Positions 13,001 to 19,430 of a DNA stretch of 64,000 bases are shown piece after piece (the stretch's first letter is position 1; each line of letters begins with the position of its first letter). Position numbers and translations under genes: made by a program. The notes under the pieces are model-generated. The model saw only the letters and a program-made list of their open reading frames with translations. It made no database searches and was not told the origin of the DNA. The stretch comes from Dryas octopetala (taxonomy: Eukaryota; Streptophyta; Magnoliopsida; Rosales; Rosaceae): contig OY992834.1 of the NCBI GenBank assembly GCA_963921425.1, positions 18,799,923 to 18,863,922 of the forward strand, written 5' to 3'.

Positions 13001-16000
13001 ATGATGCCTGTTTCCATATTACACGACAATTAGAAAACGATGCGTCACCATTCTTCGTCTCCTTATGCCTCCGGTAAGGGCCCTATCCCATTCGAGAATG
13101 CACATATGTGTCGTGGTTGTTGGCTCAAACGACGTGGTTTTGATCTGGGAAAATTTCGGCAGCATCTCCCTATGGTTCTCCAAGTGCACGACGTAGATAT
13201 TTAAAACAAATATCTAGTATGCACTCGAAGAACACATAAGGAGATGTTGCCGAAATTTTCTCAGATCAAAACCACGTCACATGAACCGCTAACCACAACA
13301 CATAATTGTGCACTCCCAAACTGTCCATGGGTAATTTGGACAATTCAAGAATCATATTGGAGCGCAGTCACGCCAAGCGCCCATGCGCGCGTCCAATAGA
13401 CTCTCGAACGGGTCTAAGGTATCGATTGAAATTTAGTGTACAAAGTTATCCACTGATAACTTCGCACGACTAGTTAAATGTACAAAGTTATCGATTGATA
13501 ACTTCGCACAAGCGCTTCGTGCCACATGACCTCACCCAGTACTCGAGGAGTGCTGGACTACGTCATCGAAAATTTTGCAATTAAAACTAAACTAAATGTA
13601 ACATACAAACTAAATTATAATTAATTTAACAATATACATATAAGCATACAAACAAACTATTAAATTTTAGCATATAAAAACATACAAATTAATTAATGAA
13701 TTTTATAATTAATTTTAACATACAAACTAATTCACTCAAAAATTTAATACAATTATATATGAAACATTAAATACTAAATCATACAAAAACTTAACTAAAA
13801 GATAGATTAAACACATACCTCACCAAAAATGCAATTATCCTTCGCAACAAATGCAACACTATCCTTCCTTCACCAAAAAAATAAATCATTGTCAAATATG
13901 GGCCCAACATCAATCTAAATTCAGATTTCACAACCAAACCACTAAATTAAAAAAACCCACAACATTAACTAATTACCACTAAAATCAGAAATTTCACAAT
14001 CAATTTATGCAAAATCCACAACAAGTACAAAATCCACAATATTAGAAAACATAAAAAACAGAAAATACCATAAAAAACAGAAAATACCAATAAAAAACAG
14101 AAAATACCATAAAAAACAGAAAATACCCAAAAAAAAACAGAAAATACCAGAAAATACCATAAATTCAAAAAAAAAAAAAAACAAAAAACAAATACCTGTG
14201 AGCTGCGAGCTGCTTTCGGCTTCGAGTGGGGGGGAGGGGGGTGAGCTGCTGGCTTCGAGGGGGGGGGTTTTGGGTGAGTGGTTTCGGCTGCTGGGGGGGG
14301 GGGTTTTGGGTGAGTGGTTTCGGCTGGGGGGGGGGGGATGGGTTTCGGTGGGGGTGGGTGGGTTTCGGGTGGGGGGTGGGTTTCGGCGTGGGTATTTGCG
14401 GGGGTGGGTATTTTCGGGGGTGGGTTTCGGCGAGGGTGGATTTTCAGGGGAGGGGCGGGTGGGTCTCCGATGGGGGGGGTGGGTTTCGGTAGGGGGTGGG
14501 TTTTCGCGGGGGGTGGGTTGCTGATGGGGGGGGTGGGTTTCGGTAGGGGGGGTGGGTTGCTGATGGGGGGGGGGGCGGTTTTGGGTTTCGGGGAAGGAGG
14601 GAGGAGGAGGAGGAGGCGGAGGGAGGAGGAGGAGGAGGAGGAGGGAGTGAGAGCTGAGGGAAGGAGGAGGCGCTGCGAGGGTGAGGGGCTGCGCGGCGCT
14701 GCGAAGGTGAGGTGAGAGTGAGTGAGCTGACCGAAGTGAACCAAGAAATGGGTATAAATCTAAAGACTTTGGGCGACGAACATGAATTCGTCGCCCAAAG
14801 TGACTTTAGGCGAGGAATTAACAAATTCGTCGCCCAAAGTGACTTTAGGCGACGAATTCATGTTCGTCGCCCAAAGTATCTTAAAGCGACGAACATGAAT
14901 TCGTCGCCTAAAGTCACTTTGGGCGACAAACGTGTTAATTCGTCGCCTAAAGTCACTTTGGGCGACGAATTTATTTTCGTCCCCCAAAGTTGTTGACTTT
15001 AGGGCACCGTTTTATCCCGCCATAATTTCAGACTTTGGGCGACGCACTGTTCGTCGCCTAAAGCTACATTTCGTCGCCCAAAGTTGAATTTTTTTATGAA
15101 CCATGATCGTTCATACGTTCGAGCTCCAATACCAAACTTCTAGATCTCCAATTGACCTAATATTTTAGAGGAATGATCTTTGAGTGACAAACTAATAAAT
15201 GAACGGTTCAGATCGTTAAAAACACAATCGACATATAAGGTTCTACATATAAATCAGTGATTTTTGCATTTGAAGACTAAAATTATATCAACTCTTTCGT
15301 TAAAACCTTGTAGCTTCAATAATTGTGAAGACCACAACGTGATTATCACAATCAGAGCCATTCTTCATATATGTTCATACTCAAAGATCAACCCTGCAAA
15401 AAATCGGCTCAATCGGAGTTCATCTACCCGTTCGATTATTATTATAAGAATCAAGATCGTTCATACATCCTAAATGCTAAACCTAACTTCTACATCTCCA
15501 GTTGAGTTAATTTTTTGCATGGATGATCTTTGAGTGAGGCACTAAGGAATGATCGGTTCGGATCGTTAAAAACACATTACAAAAGTGATCTTCTACATAC
15601 AAATACACTTAAAGAGTATAATTATATTAACTTTTGGGTAGAAATTTTGGTGATTCAACAATTTGTGAAGACTACAATGTGATTTTAACGATCGGAACCG
15701 TTCATTCTATTCGTTTATACTGGAAGATCATCCCTGCAAAAAATCGGCTAAATCGGAATTCATCTCATACTTCGATTCGTATTAGAAAATTTACAATCGT
15801 TCATAAGTTCAACCACCGTTACCTAACTTCTACATCTCCGATTGAGCTAATTTTTTGCATGGATGATCCTTAAGTAGGGAATTAAAAAATGAATGGTTAT
15901 GATCTTTGGAAATACAATCGTATAGTATGCTATTACATATATAAAATTGTAAACAAAAAAATATTCTTACTTTGGGCGAGGAGCTACAAATTTCGTCGCC

Positions 16001-19000
16001 CAAAGTTATCTTGGGCGAGGAATATAACATTTCGTCGCCCAAACAAACTTTGGGCGACGAATTGTGAGGTTCCTCGCCCAAACCATTATTACAAAACAGG
16101 ATGATCCTTTGGGCGACGAACATATTTCGTCGCCCAAACTCATTTTGGGCGACGAACATAATTTCGTCACCCAAAGTGTCTTTGGGCGACGAAATGTATA
16201 TTCCTCGCCCAAAATGAGTTTGGGCGACGAAATATTTTGTCACCCAAAGTAAGTTTGGGCGAGGAATATACATGTTTGTCGCCCAAAGTTACTTTGGGCG
16301 ACGAACATGTATATTCCTCGCCCAATGTATTTCTCAATTAATTGTTTGTTGTTAATGTTTAGGCGACGAAATGTGTTCGTCGCCCAAAGTAACTTTGGGC
16401 GAGGAATGTGTGATTCGTCGCCCAAACCTTCTTTGAGCGACGAACATGTTCGTCGCCCAAACCTTTATGACTTTGAGCGACAAATTTTCTTGTTCGTCGC
16501 CCTAAATGTCTTTGGGCGACGAATATATGTTCGTCGCCCAAAGTTTGGTCGCCCAAATTTGTTTTTCTTGTAGTGTTAGTAACTATCTTAACTAGAGAAG
16601 TCTACATAATTCCACATAAAAGAAGAGTCTAGAATATTAAGCTTATATAAGAATGTACTATAACATAATTAAAAGTGTAGTATACTCTAGAACCTACTAG
16701 TAGCATGTGGCTAATAGATGTTCTAGAGAAGTCAAGAGGGTTCATCTACTCTCTATATATATAGCATGTACCCATATCTAAGTGTAAGTAAGAGGCAATA
16801 CTAAAAGCCACTACTCCTAAGTCCTATTGTCTTAGACATCTACTAAAGCCTTGTATTCCTTCTCTACTTCTAAATAAAATTGTCCTATTTCTAACTAAGG
16901 TCTCCACTCCACTCTAATACTTTTCACTCAAGTTTCTCATATCAAGCATAAGTAGCTAATAGAAGTTTACATAAGTCATTAGCTACAAGTGTCCTAAACA
17001 CCCTCTAAATTTCTAACAGCCTGCAAGTCCTATCTGACCTGCGCGCTTTCACATTGCTTACAAATTATTGTAACCTCCACTCACTACACCATTTTCCTCT
17101 TAAATCCACTATTGGTTTATGTTATCTATTGATGCATTAGCAACTAAAAATTGGTTTGAAGGGTAAATAGCTACTATGCAGTCACTCTTAGGCTGCTGGT
17201 TGCAGAGAAAGGGGTGGCAATGTGGCTACCCAAACCAAATTTTTGGAATGGTGGAGTTTGGAGACCAACACTGCTGACAATTTCTGCCTCCACCAATGTT
17301 GCAGGCAGTTGCAAATAGAGGCTCACCATTTTGCAGATAGTTGCTGTATTGGTGAAGAGCAACTTGGATTAAAAGAATGCCTCCATGTACTTTGGTGACT
17401 AAATAATTAATGGATTCAAAAAGCATTTTCCCACCAAATTAAAATTGCAGCTATTTGAATTGCATTTTTTCAGTTCTGTGCTATTTGCAAATCATTTTAA
17501 CCCTATTATTTTCAAATGGTGTTTGCTGAAATTTGTATTGCAGCAAGAATTATGCAAAAAGTCAGACAACATAACAATAAGTCATTTGAATCTTACATTA
17601 AAGAAAATAAACAGAAAGGTACATATTTATATATTTAACCTTAATCTTTACATAGCAGGAATTTCACAAGTGTTCCAAACACTGATTTAACAAAGATCAT
17701 TACAGGAATATAGGTCAGCTATCACTCAGCTATCTAGATTACATCACACATTTCCTAATATATTCTACTGATCTCAAAAGACTGGAAGTAGCTTACTCGA
17801 ACTCAAATCACCCTGCTCATGGATTAGTTGACCTCTGATAATGAGCATATAACAAATACATAAATCTGCAAGAGAATCAAAAAATCATATTTCAGAGTTA
17901 GAAACATGCCATTATCGAAGTCAAAAGAGTTGCTCAGCAAACATTAAACCAAATCAAAATGTTTATATAAAAAATCATAAATGAAAATTAAGAAAACTAA
18001 ATAGAGAAACTCAAACTTTAAAAACAAAAAACAAAAGACAAAGAAACCTGTTTGTTTTTGGGCTTAGATTGAGTAGATCTTGCAGATTGATGTCGCCAAA
18101 AATGGAGGAGGAGAGTCGCGGCTGTTAGGGTTTCGAACCGCCGCCTAGGGTGGTCATCAAGATGATCTGAAAGCACCCATCAACTCAGAGCGATGAGCAA
18201 GTGAAGATGAGAGTGGTTTGACATACCTCCATCGCCGGAATAATGTAATCGCCGGCAAAAAGGAGGTTTATGTGTGACTTTAAATCATGTCGATGGCTGG
18301 GTGTTCGGGTTGACGAAGACCAGAGGAGGAAAGATGAGAGGGAGATGAGCGTTTTGGTGGTGGTCTCGTCACCATTGGAGGCCGGACGGAGGTGGAGTCT
18401 CCGGAGAAGACTCACGGTAGAGAAGAGAGAAGTGAGAAAGAGAGGTGCGGCTGTGTTGAGGAGGAAAAGAGAAAGTGATTGTTGTAGATGGGTTTTTAAC
18501 ATTTTATAATAAAACCCTAGGTTGCAAAATTACAATTATAACATCTCACACAAAATTTTAATAAAATATGCAGTAGGATACTAGGAAATAAATTTATAAT
18601 TTTCTAAATAGATTTTCAAAAGTTTTGTAATTCCACTATTTTTCCTACGGTTAAGTATAGGTGCAATTGCAAATTCCTGGCAAAATAAAAGGTATAGGTG
18701 CAAATTCTAACTAAATTTGGTGAACATTCTATTACCTACTCCCACTAATTTTCTATTTTGGTTACCATTTTTGTTTAGCCACTTATTAGTTAACCATTGT
18801 ACAAATTAGTGGATCCTAAGATAACTATTAACTCCACCAAAATTTTTAAAAACAACTAAAATATTAATTGGTGACTCAAAAAAATGTCATTTGTCACTAA
18901 CTTCAATCTAGTTTCAATTCAAAGTGGCTTTAAGCCATATTTGTTGTAGTGACTTTGTTACGATACTCCTTTGTTTTCCTCTCGAGTTCTTCTTCAATGA

Positions 19001-19430
19001 CTTTCGGGTTCGTTCCAAAAATTGAACTGGAATCCATCTTGGTCCTGTATCCCACTGAGTACAAGGAAGGTGGGAAATTGGGTGTTGGGGGAAAGAAAAG
19101 TTAGCAAAATCCGTTCTCTGTGATATATCTGATAAATTTTTTTTTTTTATTTCATAATCTTAAATATTAGTGCTCATGTTTACCATACTTTCCGAAAATT
19201 TCTTTTTCCCTTTTATTAGGAAAACAAAAGCATAAATTCTTACACAGTCTCCCAGCTGCCATGAAAGGTAACGTACTAGGGTTAATAACCTGGTGAAGAA
19301 CTGCAAGAAGTGTAATTTCATCTCCAGGCTTAAGTGATAAGCCTTGCAGGACCCATTGGATTGCGCTCGAACTAATAATTTCTTTGGATGCATCCTGGAT
19401 CACCACTACCTTCTGAGCTTGTGCTGTCAT
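1015..19430 (-). CDS. USP-domain receptor-like cytoplasmic kinase, exon 2 split by a transposon
   Basis: Nine coding exons (minus strand, high to low): 19430-19244; 19054-18955 joined to 17081-17039 across an inserted element; 5519-5422; 4988-4723; 4213-3485; 3342-3194; 2818-2594; 2159-2010; 1326-1015. All junctions are GT..AG and phases agree, giving 752 codons plus stop. The N-terminus is a universal stress protein fold (start MTAQAQKVVVIQDAS; AKRLGATWVILD near its end). A charged linker follows, then a protein kinase domain from about residue 385: Gly loop EGGFGSVYKG (~398), VAIK-type lysine in IAVKQHK (~412), HRDVRPNN (~511), GDFGLAR (~527), YLAPEYA (~558). The HRD lysine is replaced by Arg, as in relatives database-named 'inactive protein kinase SELMODRAFT_444075-like', so catalysis may be weak. 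The likely site is the cytoplasm, by family. Intron 2 has grown to about 11.5 kb through a Copia insertion. With exon 2 interrupted, full-length protein is unlikely, yet every downstream exon is open. Confidence 0.85.
1587..1628. repeat. perfect 19-bp hairpin in the last kinase intron
   Basis: AATTTATGCCTTATATAGT is followed by the 4-base loop TAGT and then the exact reverse complement. It lies in the intron between the exons at 2010 and 1326. It may be a collapsed MITE end or a chance palindrome in AT-rich DNA. Confidence 0.8.
5551..5618. repeat. short direct repeat in kinase intron 2
   Basis: The 20-base string TGTTAGCATTTGATTGACAG occurs twice, 48 bp apart, just upstream (minus-strand sense) of the exon at 5519. 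The first copy is followed by TTGATG and the second by GCTGTG. It is a small local duplication. Confidence 0.75.
5765..6367 (+). repeat. 5' LTR of the Copia element
   Basis: 603 bp, TGTT...AACA. It differs from the 3' LTR at five positions by my reading, all transitions, four of them C here and T in the 3' LTR (about 0.8%). It should carry the element's promoter; I did not assign a TATA box. Confidence 0.93.
6369..6380 (+). other. primer binding site (initiator Met tRNA)
   Basis: TGGTATCAGAGC begins two bases after the 5' LTR ends. It is the usual plant Copia minus-strand primer site, complementary to the 3' end of initiator methionine tRNA. Confidence 0.93.
6418..7629 (+). CDS. Copia gag and protease (first part of the polyprotein)
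   Basis: A 403-residue open frame starts at an ATG 50 bp after the LTR. The first ~210 residues are a UBN2/retrotransposon gag-type capsid region (FSGENYDFWSIKM near the start; YDPIVTAIEES). Two CCHC zinc knuckles of pattern C-x2-C-x4-H-x4-C follow at about residues 256-269 and 278-291, in a Lys/Asn-rich tail. The aspartic protease has its D-S-G triad at residues 329-331 (WYIDSGCSNHMTG). The frame is stopped by TGA at 7627-7629, where relatives continue into the pre-integrase region, so the stop is a mutation and not the natural end. Confidence 0.92.
   Translation: MSNNSSQNSVPLPIFSGENYDFWSIKMRTYFMSQDLWDIVTSGFSVPERPTAEQRKQAKKDEQRDAKALYALQQAFDDTIFPRIMGATTSKEAWDTLKEEFQGNEKVRSVKLQTLRKDLENLKMKDSETAKDYYSKVKEIVNQLRAYGEMITDTKIVEKILISLTDKYDPIVTAIEESKDITALSVTELMGSLEAYEQRLSRRNESSLESAFQSKVNLRSQKSRGNWKSKENSRRGDKPDNWENKNENKEKKNFPPCGTCKKTSHLEKDCWFRGKPKCRNCKKFGHMEKDCRLKKNYQANYTEKKEQDEELFYACQAAIEVNNRKWYIDSGCSNHMTGDESIFSEIDTSIKSQVKLGNGALVETKGKCTISIHTNKGTKLIHDVLLVPSLEHNLLSVGQMIEN
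7630..8439 (+). pseudogene. Copia integrase region, with in-frame stops
   Basis: This continues the gag-protease frame. A second TGA lies at 7789-7791, where a Trp is usual before HKRFGH. The pre-integrase zinc region (CKGCQLGK) and integrase core follow, with the D-D-E residues visible in HTDICGPM, LRSDRGKEY and QNGVSERKNR. A third TGA at 8437-8439 again replaces a usual Trp. The core itself is well preserved between 7849 and 8436. Confidence 0.88.
8440..9600 (+). pseudogene. Copia reverse transcriptase region, internally deleted
   Basis: The integrase C-terminal part (IFMGYSSQSKGYRVY) leads into a Glu/Thr-rich linker. At about 8770 the sequence jumps from SETP straight to VARLDTIRALIALAA. 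The usual stretch before it, including the first part of the reverse transcriptase, is missing (estimated a few hundred bp). The catalytic Asp of YQLDVKSAFLNG and the LYVDDLIYTG box are present. The frame is lost near 9590-9620, just at the RNase H start (FTDSD). Confidence 0.88.
9542..10039 (+). pseudogene. Copia RNase H, shifted frame
   Basis: A second frame takes over after a frameshift near 9600 and runs to the TAA at 10037-10039. It carries the RNase H acidic residues in SSAEAKY and FCDNKTAIAMAKNP and the C-terminal IADIFTKALPRPRF typical of Copia polyproteins. The polypurine tract follows directly. Confidence 0.87.
10049..10057 (+). other. polypurine tract
   Basis: AAGGAGGAG immediately precedes the 3' LTR and is the expected plus-strand primer of the Copia element. 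Confidence 0.85.
10233..10690. repeat. left subterminal repeat array of the CACTA element
   Basis: About 15 exact copies of GGGCGACGAA or its reverse complement alternate in orientation, often as face-to-face pairs that could fold into hairpins. Variants include GGGAGAGGAA and AGGCGACGG. In En/Spm, subterminal repeats bind the TNPA-like protein; that role here is inference. Confidence 0.9.
10691..10868. other. AT-rich spacer in the CACTA element
   Basis: AT-rich sequence with a short direct repeat (ACAATTTAATTAATACATAC twice, about 10817-10860). It may be the 3' UTR of the minus-strand frames. Confidence 0.5.
10869..11324 (-). pseudogene. CACTA second protein (TNPA-like) C-terminal fragment
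   Basis: An open frame of 151 residues. It contains a coiled-coil-like stretch (VQLLKGQLEESRAAYAEQTS) followed by MQQMFGQLA, as seen at the C-terminus of plant En/Spm-type accessory transposase proteins. The N-terminal DNA-binding part is absent. It starts directly beside the truncated TNP2 frame, which suggests that an internal deletion joined two genes. Confidence 0.6.
11335..13029 (-). pseudogene. CACTA transposase (TNP2-like), truncated at its C-terminus
   Basis: 564 residues from MSCNMETGIMDRQWI. The transposase-associated domain (about 10-85) holds CPCRNCNN and a Trp/His-rich end (TTWYYHGE). The tnp2 domain follows, with CPVCNEPRYK, GLATDGFNPFG, LIPGPQSPGKEIDVYLRPL and MACPTCNKD. The frame stops at WTNKSIFFELEYWSKL, just before the point where relatives carry a conserved His-Asn-Leu-Asp motif and several hundred further residues. 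The missing C-terminal half makes the protein very unlikely to catalyse excision. Confidence 0.88.
13096..13314. repeat. large imperfect inverted repeat upstream of the CACTA transposase
   Basis: Arms of about 107 bp (13096-13202 and 13208-13314) pair with few mismatches around a 5-base loop. A conserved core, TGGTTTTGATCTG, is followed by AAAATTTCGGC. It lies just upstream of the transposase start, so a transcript through it would form a long hairpin. Confidence 0.85.
13433..13515. repeat. tandem pair of palindromic units in the CACTA element
   Basis: TGTACAAAGTTATC and TGATAACTTCGCAC, separated by a few bases, occur twice in tandem. Each unit contains the inner palindrome AGTTATC..GATAACT, like a binding site pair. 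Confidence 0.75.
13560..14047. other. AT-rich spacer in the CACTA element, no gene seen
   Basis: AT-rich sequence with repeated ACATACAAA/ACATATAA strings. No supportable reading frame. Confidence 0.5.
14048..14165. repeat. tandem repeat of AAAAAACAGAAAATACC
   Basis: About five units of roughly 20 bp (AAAAAACAGAAAATACCAT with small changes). They sit directly left of the poly-A and G-rich tracts. Confidence 0.85.
14222..14665 (+). repeat. strand-asymmetric G-rich tract
   Basis: Long runs of G (up to about 11) are separated by short strings such as TTTCGG and TGGGTT, grading into GGA repeats near 14590-14645. Any open frames here are low-complexity Gly or Pro repeats and I do not regard them as genes. 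The plus strand has many four-run G clusters able to form quadruplexes. Confidence 0.85.
14767..15085. repeat. internal copy of the CACTA subterminal array
   Basis: About six exact and several variant copies of the same 10-bp motif, again in alternating orientation, lie far from either end of the element. This suggests that an old element end has become internal, through a duplication or an earlier nested insertion. Confidence 0.85.
15100..15940 (+). repeat. tandem repeat of about 345 bp, 2.4 copies
   Basis: Units start near 15103, 15457 and 15793 with ATCGTTCATA. They share AACTTCTA(C/G)ATCTCC, TTTTTTGCATGGATGATC (second and third units) and, in the first two, CGGTTC(A/G)GATCGTTAAAAACA. Divergence between copies is clear, so the array is not recent. 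No coding potential. Confidence 0.8.
15970..16560. repeat. right subterminal repeat array of the CACTA element
   Basis: About 15 exact copies of GGGCGACGAA or its complement, mixed with a second class reading GGGCGAGGAA/TTCCTCGCCC. Neighbours are mostly inverted and separated by 3-10 bases. Confidence 0.9.
17082..18951. mobile_element. non-autonomous CACTA-like element inside kinase exon 2
   Basis: 1,870 bp. The left end is CACTACACCATTTTCC and the right end (reverse complement) CACTACAACAAATATGG. Target duplication is ACT (17079-17081 and 18952-18954). Removing the element and one ACT restores a 143-bp exon with correct phase. No transposase is visible. It is a different family from the CACTA at 10221: it lacks the GGGCGACGAA arrays and carries ACCAA- and TTAGTGG-type strings near its ends. 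Confidence 0.85.
18952..19430 (-). CDS. 5' exons of the USP kinase (exon 1 and first part of exon 2)
   Basis: Exon 1 (19430-19244) starts at the ATG of MTAQAQKVVV and ends with donor GTAAGA in phase 1. Exon 2 starts at 19054 after ACTCAG and restores the conserved Leu-Gly-Tyr, followed by DSSSIFG and a Glu/Lys-rich helix. Reading is cut at 18955 by CACTACAACAAA, the terminus of a CACTA-like insertion. The exon resumes at 17081 and ends at 17039 before GTCAGA. The two parts joined (143 bp) restore both the phase and the spacing expected from my memory of related plant proteins. The putative promoter and 5' UTR lie above 19430 but were not delimited. Confidence 0.8.

Larger units (their letters stand above)
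10221..16575 (-). mobile_element. CACTA (En/Spm) DNA transposon nested in the Copia 3' LTR
   Basis: 6,355 bp. Both ends carry the 14-bp inverted repeat CACTACAAGAAAAA. The flanking 3-bp duplication is TTA (10218-10220 and 16576-16578), and the intact 5' LTR shows the empty site with one TTA. Subterminal arrays of a 10-bp motif (GGGCGACGAA and its reverse complement) fill both ends. Transposase-type reading frames run on the minus strand. As the first frame ends early, the element is probably non-autonomous now. It must be younger than the Copia insertion. Confidence 0.95.
5765..17018 (+). mobile_element. Ty1/Copia LTR retrotransposon, defective, with a nested CACTA transposon
   Basis: The element begins TGTT, ends AACA and is flanked by a perfect 5-bp target duplication GCCTG (5760-5764 and 17019-17023). 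The LTRs are 603 bp each once the nested element is removed. They are followed by a primer site matching initiator methionine tRNA and preceded, for the 3' LTR, by a purine tract. The gene order gag-protease-integrase-reverse transcriptase-RNase H defines Copia. The frame is broken by three TGA stops, an internal deletion and a frameshift, so this copy cannot make its polyprotein. It lies in intron 2 of the kinase gene, antisense to it, about 15 bp past the splice donor. Confidence 0.95.
10058..17018 (+). repeat. 3' LTR of the Copia element, split by the CACTA transposon
   Basis: The parts 10058-10220 and 16576-17018, with one TTA of the duplication removed, add up to exactly 603 bp and align to the 5' LTR without gaps. 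Confidence 0.93.

Noticed and set aside
14198-14744. Long glycine-rich (plus) and proline-rich (minus) open frames
   Set aside because: They follow from the G-run tract; composition is pure low complexity and no domain or start context supports a gene.
14712-16573. Open frames with repeated SSPKVTLGDE/FRRPK-type peptides on both strands
   Set aside because: They are translations of the GGGCGACGAA arrays, open in several frames because the motif lacks stops; not real repeat proteins.
18185-18509. 105- and 79-residue frames inside the 17082 element
   Set aside because: Overlapping on opposite strands with serine/leucine or arginine bias; no recognised domain.
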